Shown here: positions 5,729 to 10,465 of the stretch, in pieces | Layout of the letters: each line of letters opens with the position of its first letter | Position numbering within the stretch: position 1 is the first letter of the stretch | DNA from: Acidobacteriaceae bacterium | GTDB taxonomy: Bacteria; Acidobacteriota; Terriglobia; Terriglobales; Acidobacteriaceae | Reading direction: 5' to 3' | DNA: 10,465 nt | Assembly (NCBI GenBank): GCA_003135495.1 | Contig: PLBX01000330.1 | Span: 154 to 10,618 of the forward strand | Notes under the pieces: model-generated | The model's input: the letters and a program-made list of their open reading frames with translations, nothing else | Databases searched by the model: none | Told to the model about the DNA's origin: nothing | Translations under genes and position numbers: made by a program

Positions 5729-5756
5729 GTGGAGACGAGGCAAGCCTTGTCTCTAC
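5729..5756. repeat. GTGGAGAC-type palindromic extragenic element
   Basis: The arms GTGGAGACGAGGC (5729-5741) and GCCTTGTCTCTAC (5744-5756) pair over 13 positions with a 2-base spacer. The two non-Watson-Crick positions are G-T, which become G-U wobble pairs in RNA. It sits directly ahead of the flavoprotein gene. The shape fits a small dispersed palindromic repeat. No T run follows on the + strand, so it is not an obvious terminator. Confidence 0.65.
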
Positions 5757-5784
5757 AGATAAATAATTGCAGATAGTAACGAAG

Positions 5785-6984
5785 ATGAGGGATACAGATT
5801 CTATCGCAATCATAGGAGGCGGACCGGCGGGTGCTCTGGCTGGTTCGATTCTCGCGCAATGTGGCAAGAATGTGCTTCTGTTCGACGAGAAGCTGGCTTG
5901 GGAAAAGCCCTGTGGCGGGGGAATAACTTACAAGGCGCTGCAGCAATATCCATTTCTTGCGGATGCAGGAGCACAAAGTAATCCCATCGAAAATTGCGAG
6001 CTAATCAGTCCCTCCGGCCAGAAGGTGCGTTTCCACATGCAGCATCCAGTCGCAATCTTCTCGCGACGAGAGCTGAATGGCTTGATGTTGGAACGAGCGA
6101 GGCAAGCTGGAGCCAAGGTTCATCACGAGCGCGTAAACCGTGTTAGCCGGGTCAACGGCGAATGGCAATTAGTCGCGGCAGAACGTGAGTACCGAGCTTC
6201 TTACGTCTTGTTTGCGGCGGGGGCGCGGAATCCTTTCCGCTCTCAGTTTCTCTCTCCCATCTCAGCAAGCGATCTCATGGTTACGGCGGGTTATTTTATT
6301 CCGGGACGCGGCTCGCTGATGCAGATTCAGTTTTTGAAAGGGATTACTGGCTACATTTGGGTCTTCCCTCGTGCCGATCATGTTTCCGCGGGGATCGCGG
6401 GAAAGATGGGCGAGTTGCCCACGATCGAGTTGCGCCGCATCCTTGAGAAGTGGCTCGAAGAGAACGGATACAGGTTGCAGGGAGCGCGCTTTTACTCGCA
6501 TATTCTTCCATCGCTTCGGGCACAATCTTTCGTGACGCTTGAGGTCAGCGGCGATGGATGGGCAATGATTGGCGACAGTGCGGGGCTGGTGGATCCGATC
6601 ACAGGCGAAGGTCTTTATTATGCGCTGCGCTCAGCTGAGCTATGCGCCGAAGCGCTGCTTGCCGGTCGGCCTCAGGAGTATTGCGCCTCGCTTGAAGAAG
6701 AAGTGCTTCCTGAATTGAGGCTGGCGGCGCGTATCTCACGGCGCTTTTACGCCGGACAAATTTTCGGCGATAGCGTGCTGGAGAAGATGATCTCTCTGAC
6801 CGCGAGCAGTGCAACATTCCGCGAACTGATGAGCGATCTTTTCGCGGGCATTCAGGGCTACCGCGATTTGCGGTCGCGATTGTATGGCATTCTGCCTACA
6901 GTAATGGCCGAGGGTCTTGCGGGTACGTTGCGGCGTCCATGGTTCGACAAGGGTGGGTTGGCGGGGGATCCTGTGGTGGAATAG
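5785..6984 (+). CDS. Geranylgeranyl reductase family FAD-dependent oxidoreductase
   Basis: The family reduces double bonds of isoprenoid chains (geranylgeranyl groups of archaeal lipids or chlorophylls, or menaquinone side chains) using FAD. The product is 399 residues from ATG 5785. A Rossmann FAD-binding motif lies at residues 8-16 (AIIGGGPAG), followed by the acidic end of beta-2 (LLFDEK). The family-typical KPCGGG follows at 41-46, and the second FAD motif GDSAGLVDPITGEGLYYAL at 263-281. An in-frame TTG at 5767 would add six residues; ATG is preferred, although neither start has a strong Shine-Dalgarno. The gene stands alone, with convergent bcp downstream, so the substrate cannot be inferred from context. 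A menaquinone or other isoprenoid reductase is a reasonable guess. Other members of this flavoprotein superfamily are the main alternative. Confidence 0.85.
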   Translation: MRDTDSIAIIGGGPAGALAGSILAQCGKNVLLFDEKLAWEKPCGGGITYKALQQYPFLADAGAQSNPIENCELISPSGQKVRFHMQHPVAIFSRRELNGLMLERARQAGAKVHHERVNRVSRVNGEWQLVAAEREYRASYVLFAAGARNPFRSQFLSPISASDLMVTAGYFIPGRGSLMQIQFLKGITGYIWVFPRADHVSAGIAGKMGELPTIELRRILEKWLEENGYRLQGARFYSHILPSLRAQSFVTLEVSGDGWAMIGDSAGLVDPITGEGLYYALRSAELCAEALLAGRPQEYCASLEEEVLPELRLAARISRRFYAGQIFGDSVLEKMISLTASSATFRELMSDLFAGIQGYRDLRSRLYGILPTVMAEGLAGTLRRPWFDKGGLAGDPVVE

Positions 6985-6996
6985 GCGAAAAGTTTG

Positions 6997-7029
6997 GCCG
7001 GGCGGGGACGCCCGGCGCTCCATTGTTTA
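6997..7029. repeat. GGGGAC-loop hairpin repeat, copy 1
   Basis: A perfect 7-bp stem GCCGGGC (6997-7003) / GCCCGGC (7010-7016) carries a GGGGAC loop and is followed by GCTCCATTGTTTA. A second copy with the same loop and tail is at 8332-8365. It lies between the convergent flavoprotein and bcp genes, and the T-rich stretch 7022-7040 could let it act as a weak terminator for the + strand. Confidence 0.8.
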
Positions 7030-7038
7030 TGTTTATTT

Positions 7039-7506
7039 TTATGCGGCTTTTGACTTCAGTCCTTTAATATCTTCCAGCAATACGTTCTCGTGGCCCTCTG
7101 GATTTACCTTCTCGTAGACCTTGCGAATGATGCCTTTGGGATCGACTATGAACGTGCTGCGCTCCCAGAATTTCATCCCTTTCCACTCCGCCTGCCCTAA
7201 GCCGAGCGCTTTCATCAGCGTGGAATTGGTGTCGGAGAGCAGTTCGACGGTGAAGGCAAACTTGTGGCAGAAATTCTTATGCGAAGCGACGTCATCGGCA
7301 CTCACGCCAAGCACTTTGACCCCGGAAGCGTCGAACTCAGCCTTGGTGGCGGTGAATGACTTGCCTTGAATAGTGCAGCCCGGAGTGTCGTCCTTGGGAT
7401 AAAAATAGATGACGAGCCATTGTCCGGCGTAATCGGAGAGCTTTACGGTCTTGCCATCCTGGTTGGGGAGGGAAAAATTTGGAAACGGATTGCCGGCGGA
7501 AAGCAT
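7039..7506 (-). CDS. bcp: Thioredoxin-dependent peroxiredoxin, BCP/PrxQ type
   Basis: The enzyme reduces hydrogen peroxide and organic hydroperoxides with electrons from thioredoxin, in the cytoplasm. The 155-residue product has a thioredoxin fold with the peroxidatic motif DDTPGCT (Cys44), the strand VIYFYPKD before it and the conserved Arg in KFWERSTFIVD. The resolving cysteine that E. coli-type BCP carries five residues after the first is absent (TIQGKSF, Lys49). A different Cys80 (HKNFCHKF) lies 36 residues after Cys44, which is the spacing of the PrxQ subgroup with the second cysteine in helix 3. AAGGA precedes the ATG on the - strand. The gene is downstream of the VOC gene in the same direction, with a 142-base gap. 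Confidence 0.93.
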   Translation of the reverse strand: MLSAGNPFPNFSLPNQDGKTVKLSDYAGQWLVIYFYPKDDTPGCTIQGKSFTATKAEFDASGVKVLGVSADDVASHKNFCHKFAFTVELLSDTNSTLMKALGLGQAEWKGMKFWERSTFIVDPKGIIRKVYEKVNPEGHENVLLEDIKGLKSKAA

Positions 7507-7572
7507 AGGGTAGTCCTTTCTATTCTTGCGAGGCTTGTCGCAAAGAATATCTTAACGTAGTCAAGAGCTTGA

Positions 7573-7608
7573 ACCACAGGGGACACAGAGGGACAGAGGA
7601 CACAGGGA
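7573..7608. repeat. Degenerate tandem repeat of ACACAG / AGGGGACAC type
   Basis: The stretch consists of imperfect units close to 9-10 bases (ACCACAGGGG, ACACAGAGGG, ACAGAGG, ACACAGGG). It lies in the gap between the VOC gene and bcp. No function is suggested by the sequence; it looks like a short dispersed extragenic repeat. Confidence 0.65.
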
Positions 7609-7648
7609 AGCCACTGCGTGCTACGATCTCGATAGCAATGGCCAAATC

Positions 7649-8116
7649 TTATGCAGCCTGCATGGCTTTCTTGGCGCGCTCTTTCATCTCTTCGGGCGAT
7701 ACTTCTTCCTTGTGAGTAGCGACGCCCCAGAGGTGGCCGAAAGGATCCTGGAAGAACCCGGAACGATCTCCGTAGAATTGATCCACAACCGGCTTCAGGA
7801 TTTTCGCTCCGTTCGCAGAAGCCTTCTCGACGACGGCGTCACAGTCTGGCATGTAGACATAGAGGCTGACTGGAGAAGCTCCGATGGTCTCGGCACTTCG
7901 GTTGCCCATGGCGGGATTTTCGTCGGCCAGCATGATGCGCGAATTGCCGATCTGCAACTCGGCATGGCCGACCTGGCCGTGAGGACCATCCATGCGGACA
8001 AGTACCGTTGCCCCGAAAACATTCTTGTAGTAGTCGATGGCTTTCGCGGCACCTTTCACGACGAGGTACGGCGTGACCGAATTGTATCCCTCTGGAATGT
8101 AATTGACTTGGCTCAT
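7649..8116 (-). CDS. VOC-superfamily (glyoxalase/bleomycin-resistance fold) protein, PhnB-like
   Basis: The 155-residue product has two beta-alpha-beta-beta-beta modules: module one, about residues 13-66 (VTPYLVVKGAAKAIDYYKNVFGA, GQVGHAELQIGNSRIMLAD), and module two, about 83-134 (VSLYVYMPDCDAVVEKASANGAKI, FYGDRSGFFQDPFGHLWGVA). Candidate metal ligands of the fold are His51 and the acidic/His residues around DPFGHLW. The PhnB-like group of this superfamily has no single known reaction, so catalysis cannot be named. A charged Lys/Glu/Ala helix (136-155) closes the protein. GGAGGAG (8123-8129, - strand) six bases ahead gives a very strong ribosome binding site and fixes ATG 8116. A 17-base palindrome just upstream could regulate it. 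Confidence 0.87.
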   Translation of the reverse strand: MSQVNYIPEGYNSVTPYLVVKGAAKAIDYYKNVFGATVLVRMDGPHGQVGHAELQIGNSRIMLADENPAMGNRSAETIGASPVSLYVYMPDCDAVVEKASANGAKILKPVVDQFYGDRSGFFQDPFGHLWGVATHKEEVSPEEMKERAKKAMQAA

Positions 8117-8136
8117 GATTTTCTCCTCCGGCGTTT

Positions 8137-8153
8137 GCGCTCATGATGAGCGC
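8137..8153. promoter_or_regulatory. 17-base perfect palindrome upstream of the VOC gene, candidate operator
   Basis: GCGCTCAT-G-ATGAGCGC is a perfect inverted repeat with a one-base centre, 21 bases before the VOC start and next to its Shine-Dalgarno. The size fits a dimeric repressor site or a short hairpin in the 5' leader. No regulator gene is adjacent. Confidence 0.45.
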
Positions 8154-8185
8154 TCAAAAGATGGGGTTGAGGAAAGAGCATGGCG

Positions 8186-8202
8186 CGCAAATAAAATTTG
8201 CG
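8186..8202. promoter_or_regulatory. 17-base palindrome CGCAAAT-AAA-ATTTGCG, candidate regulatory site
   Basis: Two perfect 7-base arms flank an AAA centre, about 70 bases upstream of the VOC start. With the palindrome at 8137-8153 it forms a pair of dyads in one 284-base gap. The AT-rich core may overlap the promoter; no clear -35/-10 pair could be assigned. Confidence 0.4.
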
Positions 8203-8331
8203 GCGCTGCAACTTTTTAATCGACCGGGTTATAAGAACACAAAGTCAGCGAGCGCTCAAGCGGAACTTGCCGCCTCAGACTAGAGATATCGGGGCTGCGA
8301 TCTCCGTGTTGCGGGGCTTGGGTTGGGGATG

Positions 8332-8365
8332 GACGGGCGGGGACGCCCGTCGCTCCATTTGTTTA
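8332..8365. repeat. GGGGAC-loop hairpin repeat, copy 2
   Basis: The stem GACGGGC (8332-8338) / GCCCGTC (8345-8351) carries the same GGGGAC loop and almost the same tail (GCTCCATTTGTTTA) as the copy at 6997-7029. The outer bases ATGGA (8329-8333) and TCCAT (8354-8358) can extend the stem after a small bulge. It lies between the divergently oriented VOC upstream region and the 3' end of the kinase gene. Confidence 0.8.
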
Positions 8366-8400
8366 CGGCCCTGTTGGGTTAATCGGCACTGCAGGGCGCA

Positions 8401-9273
8401 TCATTCGGAATAGATCGATTGCCGCTCCAACGCCTTGTGGATGAGTTGGCCCTGGGGATCGACCAGACCGAGCTTCGAAGTGGGAACCGAAAGCAGCATC
8501 TGAGTAGACTCGGCGAACTCAACCGGCAAAGCGATTTCGAAGAGTGGAACTATGGCACGCAAGATTGTCCCACGATTTCCCGAATCTATTTCCAGACGAC
8601 CATCGAGTTCGTGCATCCGCTCGCGCATCCCGGCGACACCAACCCCTGTTTCCGCCCCGCTTTGACGCAGTTGCGCCAAACGGTCTGGTGGAATGCCGCA
8701 CCCGTGGTCTCGTATCTCCAGAATTATACTTTCGGGTAGCCGCTGAAAGTTGACTTCAACTTGTGTAGCTCTGGAGTGGCGATGCACATTGGTCAAGCTC
8801 TCTTGCAAAACGCGGAAAAGGGCCACTTCGATGCTTATGGGCAGGCGTTCAGGAGTGGGAGCGAAGTTCATGGTTACTTTGACCCCGCTTCGCTTGGCGA
8901 AGCCATCGATATACCACTCGGCAGCGCACGCAAAGCCTACCTCATCCAGCAGCGGCGGATGCAGCAGGTATGACATAGTGCGAATCTCGTCGATTGCCTG
9001 ATCTACGAGATCTACGACTTCGGCGATGGCAGCTCTTGCGGCCGGATCCTGCGTGCAGTGTTCTTGCAGGAACGAAGCGCTGATCTTGAGAGCGACCAAG
9101 GTCTGGCCAGTGCTGTCGTGCAAATCACGGGCCAGCTTGCGCCTCTCATCGTCCTGAACCTTAAGGAGGCGCTGGGAAAGGCTCTGCACTTGAGCGGTGC
9201 GCTCAAGCACAACCGATTCCAGTTGAGAATGTTCGATGGCCAGTTGCTTAGAGTGCTTTGAAAGAATCCACAT
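8401..9273 (-). CDS. NarL/HisKA_3-type histidine kinase lacking a sensor domain
   Basis: Kinases of this group autophosphorylate on His and pass the phosphate to LuxR/NarL-type response regulators. The 290-residue product has a coiled-coil entry (5-45), the HisKA_3 motif DDERRKLARDLHDSTGQTL with His52, and the ATPase domain: N box LQESLTNVHRHSRAT (Asn162), G1 box DHGCGIP (189-195) and G2 box GVGVAGMRERM (210-220). About 45 residues (246-290) extend past the ATPase domain with no recognised motif. ATG 9273 is chosen because AGGAG (9279-9283, - strand) sits five bases upstream; the frame opens further to GTG 9375 without a good ribosome site. No transmembrane, PAS or GAF domain is present and no regulator gene is adjacent, so it is an orphan, perhaps truncated, cytosolic kinase. 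Confidence 0.88.
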   Translation of the reverse strand: MWILSKHSKQLAIEHSQLESVVLERTAQVQSLSQRLLKVQDDERRKLARDLHDSTGQTLVALKISASFLQEHCTQDPAARAAIAEVVDLVDQAIDEIRTMSYLLHPPLLDEVGFACAAEWYIDGFAKRSGVKVTMNFAPTPERLPISIEVALFRVLQESLTNVHRHSRATQVEVNFQRLPESIILEIRDHGCGIPPDRLAQLRQSGAETGVGVAGMRERMHELDGRLEIDSGNRGTILRAIVPLFEIALPVEFAESTQMLLSVPTSKLGLVDPQGQLIHKALERQSIYSE

Positions 9274-9374
9274 AACTTCTCCTGCGGGAGGGGAGATTGA
9301 AGTTCGCGCTGGTCTACATGAGAGTTCCTGAAGTATTCCATGTAGAGCTGCGGGAGTCTGTTCAAAATTGCACA

Positions 9375-9395
9375 CTTTCGTTCCGGGAACGAAAG
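9375..9395. promoter_or_regulatory. 21-base perfect palindrome between phosphatase and kinase genes
   Basis: CTTTCGTTCC-G-GGAACGAAAG forms 10-bp arms around one base, and ends one base from the phosphatase stop (9397-9399). It could be a hairpin closing the phosphatase transcript, but the bases after it on the - strand (TGTGCAATTTTG) have only a short T run. Alternatively it is an operator for the kinase gene, which begins about 100 bases further on. Confidence 0.5.
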
Positions 9396-9396
9396 G

Positions 9397-10095
9397 CTAC
9401 CGAAGCAGCTCCGCCAGCTCGCGAGGGCTCTCTATCAGGACGTCTGGAGGCACCTGGGCCAGTGTGTGGGGGGCGAAGCCGTAATTGACGCCACAGGTCC
9501 ATAAACCGGCATTTTGGCCGGTGAGAACATCAACTGCCGAGTCGCCAATCATGAGCGCTTCGTCGGCTGGGACTCCGGTTTCACGCAGGATATGCCTCAT
9601 ACCCAGAGGATCGGGCTTCTTGGTGGAGAAGCTGTTTCCTCCATAAATGTGGACAAAGAAATCGCTTAATCCGAAGGCATGGACAATATCCCGGGAAGGA
9701 TTCACCGGCTTGTTGGAGAGGATTGCCATCAGCCGCTGCAAGTCGTTTGCCCGTTGCGCATTTGCGTCGGCGAGGAGTGCCAGCATCTCCGGTATGCCTT
9801 CGTAAACCGTGGTGTGATCAAGTTTGTGCAGGCGGTAATAACCGAGAAAATATTGCAGGGCCTCGCGATGCAGGATTTCGTCAGCATCGCCCAGGGCACG
9901 ACTCACTAAGGCAGGAGCGCCGTCGCCGACATAGCTGGCGATAATCTGTCCCTCAAGTTCGGGGCGATTGAAGTGCCGCAGGGTGGCGTTGACGGAATGA
10001 ATTAAATCGAGGCGCGAGTCAATCAACGTGCCATCGAGATCGAACACCAGCAAGCGTATACGGCGGGGATCAAAATGGCGGAGAAAATGGATCAT
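9397..10095 (-). CDS. gph: HAD-family phosphatase, phosphoglycolate phosphatase (Gph)-like
   Basis: Gph hydrolyses 2-phosphoglycolate to glycolate and phosphate in the cytoplasm, salvaging a by-product of DNA repair or oxygenation. The 232-residue product has all HAD motifs: motif I DLDGTLIDS (Asp19 nucleophile, Asp21 acid/base), motif II LSNKP (Ser127), motif III Lys160 in STKKPDP and motif IV GDSAVDVL (Asp185, Asp189). The helical cap lies at about 28-95. Length fits the family (220-250). HAD substrate ranges are broad, so a related sugar-phosphate or pyrophosphate phosphatase is possible. ATG 10095 has no visible Shine-Dalgarno, and a TATTCT box lies only 8 bases upstream. The kinase gene follows in the same direction after 123 bases and a palindrome. 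Confidence 0.9.
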   Translation of the reverse strand: MIHFLRHFDPRRIRLLVFDLDGTLIDSRLDLIHSVNATLRHFNRPELEGQIIASYVGDGAPALVSRALGDADEILHREALQYFLGYYRLHKLDHTTVYEGIPEMLALLADANAQRANDLQRLMAILSNKPVNPSRDIVHAFGLSDFFVHIYGGNSFSTKKPDPLGMRHILRETGVPADEALMIGDSAVDVLTGQNAGLWTCGVNYGFAPHTLAQVPPDVLIESPRELAELLR

Positions 10096-10103
10096 GAGTT
10101 TTT

Positions 10104-10109
10104 AGAATA
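10104..10109 (-). promoter_or_regulatory. Possible -10 box (TATTCT) very close to the phosphatase start
   Basis: On the - strand TATTCT is followed by AAAAACTC and then the ATG. Transcription would start at or just before the start codon, which fits the absence of a Shine-Dalgarno and suggests a leaderless message. No -35 matches at 17 bases upstream, so this is weak. Confidence 0.3.
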
Positions 10110-10126
10110 AATGATTGGAGATAACA

Positions 10127-10311
10127 GCGAGCTACGAGCTGCGAGCTTCGGGCTGCGAGCCACAAGCTTAGCTGCGAGCTTCGAGCACAGAACTCGATCG
10201 TTACGACCCGCAGCTGCCCTGACAGCTGAGGATGGCTCGAAGCCCGTGGCTCGAAGCCCATGGCTCGAAGCTTGCAGCTCGTAGCTCGCAGCCCGAAGCT
10301 CTTCCTCGCAA
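10127..10311. repeat. Period-7 repeat block with oppositely oriented arms
   Basis: The left part (10127-10187) is built of seven-base units close to GAGCTNC (GAGCTAC, GAGCTGC, GAGCTTC, GGGCTGC, GAGCCAC). The right part (10233-10311) is built of the reverse complement, GCTCGNA-type units, including three copies of TGGCTCGAAGC at 10233, 10247 and 10261 (14-base spacing). Exact inverted matches include 10143-10160 with 10284-10301 (18 bp) and 10127-10142 with 10274-10289 (16 bp). The non-repeat centre (about 10188-10232) contains CAGCTG-CCCTGA-CAGCTG. The block fills most of the gap between the divergent phosphatase gene and the gene at 10393; no other gene is seen in 10096-10392. Confidence 0.85.
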
Positions 10312-10327
10312 TACACAGTGAACCCTA

Positions 10328-10355
10328 TTCTCAAATGCCCCACCCCATTTACAAT
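10328..10355 (+). promoter_or_regulatory. Weak promoter candidate for the gene at 10393
   Basis: TTCTCA (10328-10333) and TACAAT (10350-10355) are spaced by 16 bases, resembling -35 and -10 boxes with two mismatches and one mismatch. A GGGGTGA stretch (10376-10382) about 10 bases before the ATG may be the ribosome binding site. Confidence 0.35.
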
Positions 10356-10392
10356 GAAACGGGCTCAAACTCTGTGGGGTGACGAACCAAGC

Positions 10393-10465
10393 ATGGCCAC
10401 AACCAAAGTCGATCCCAAGTTGAACGAAACGAATGTGGCCAAAAAGGCCAAGACCTATCACGGAC
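10393..10465 (+). CDS. Start of an unidentified protein (3' end outside window)
   Basis: ATG 10393 opens a frame that stays open to the window end, giving 24 residues: MATTKVDPKLNE, then TNVAKKAKTYHG. The stretch is Lys/Thr-rich and hydrophilic, with no signal peptide, and does not show a recognisable domain. It lies beyond the repeat block and is divergent from the phosphatase gene. A GGGGTGA sequence about 10 bases upstream is a plausible ribosome binding site. The reading frame is plausible but cannot be identified from so few codons. Confidence 0.5.
   Translation, partial: MATTKVDPKLNETNVAKKAKTYHG

Noticed and set aside
7712..8146. + strand open frame of 144 codons over the VOC gene
   Set aside because: The - strand VOC protein has a strong ribosome site and fold motifs; the + frame is its complement.
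9273..9375. N-terminal extension of the kinase from GTG 9375
   Set aside because: It starts within the palindrome next to the phosphatase stop and lacks a ribosome site, whereas ATG 9273 has AGGAG at ideal spacing.
10127..10311. CRISPR array
   Set aside because: The units are seven bases, contiguous and degenerate, with no unique spacers and with arms in opposite orientation.
10070..10461. - strand open frames with repeating ELRAASYEL-like residues
   Set aside because: These are translations of the period-7 DNA repeat; a seven-base period reads as seven-residue cycles in any frame and does not indicate a protein.

Overview
The window looks like a chromosomal segment of an Acidobacteriota member, probably of the Terriglobia/Koribacter type. 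This is inference from the protein styles (acidobacterial PilM/N/O block, a Gly/Gln-rich pseudopilin), the moderately GC-rich codon use and the many small dispersed repeats between genes. No rRNA, tRNA, IS element or CRISPR array is visible.

Region 1 (1-4640, + strand) is the end of a type IV pilus / type II secretion-like assembly locus. It holds the C-terminus of a GspE/PilB ATPase, then a small hicA-hicB toxin-antitoxin insertion whose hicA is frameshifted, then a tightly packed run pilM-pilN-pilO-pilP-like, then a 347-residue pseudopilin-like protein with two long low-complexity segments. A strong bidirectional hairpin terminator (4605-4637) closes the operon. PilM/N/O/P would form the inner-membrane alignment platform that couples the cytoplasmic ATPase to the pilin-like fibre. 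No secretin (PilQ/GspD) or platform protein (PilC/GspF) lies in the window.

Region 2 (4641-7038) holds an ErpA/IscA-type Fe-S carrier on the - strand with an extended -10 promoter. A divergent two-helix membrane protein of unknown function follows on the + strand, and then an FAD-dependent geranylgeranyl-reductase-family protein.

Region 3 (7039-10095, - strand) carries a PrxQ/BCP peroxiredoxin, a VOC (glyoxalase-fold) protein with a palindrome-rich upstream region, a short cytosolic-looking NarL-type histidine kinase without sensor domain or partner regulator, and a phosphoglycolate-phosphatase-like HAD enzyme.

Region 4 (10096-10465) is a period-7 repeat block whose two halves are in opposite orientation, followed by the first 24 codons of an unidentified + strand gene.

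The most unusual aspect is the intergenic DNA. At least five different small repeat types occur in 10 kb: an AT-rich TTTTGTAAT-type inverted repeat that runs into a coding sequence, a GTGGAGAC palindrome, a GGGGAC-loop hairpin present twice with a compensatory base-pair change, an ACACAGRGG-type degenerate tandem repeat, and the period-7 block. I did not find a convincing new multi-gene system. The strongest leads are these repeats, the broken and fused hicAB pair, and the pseudopilin.
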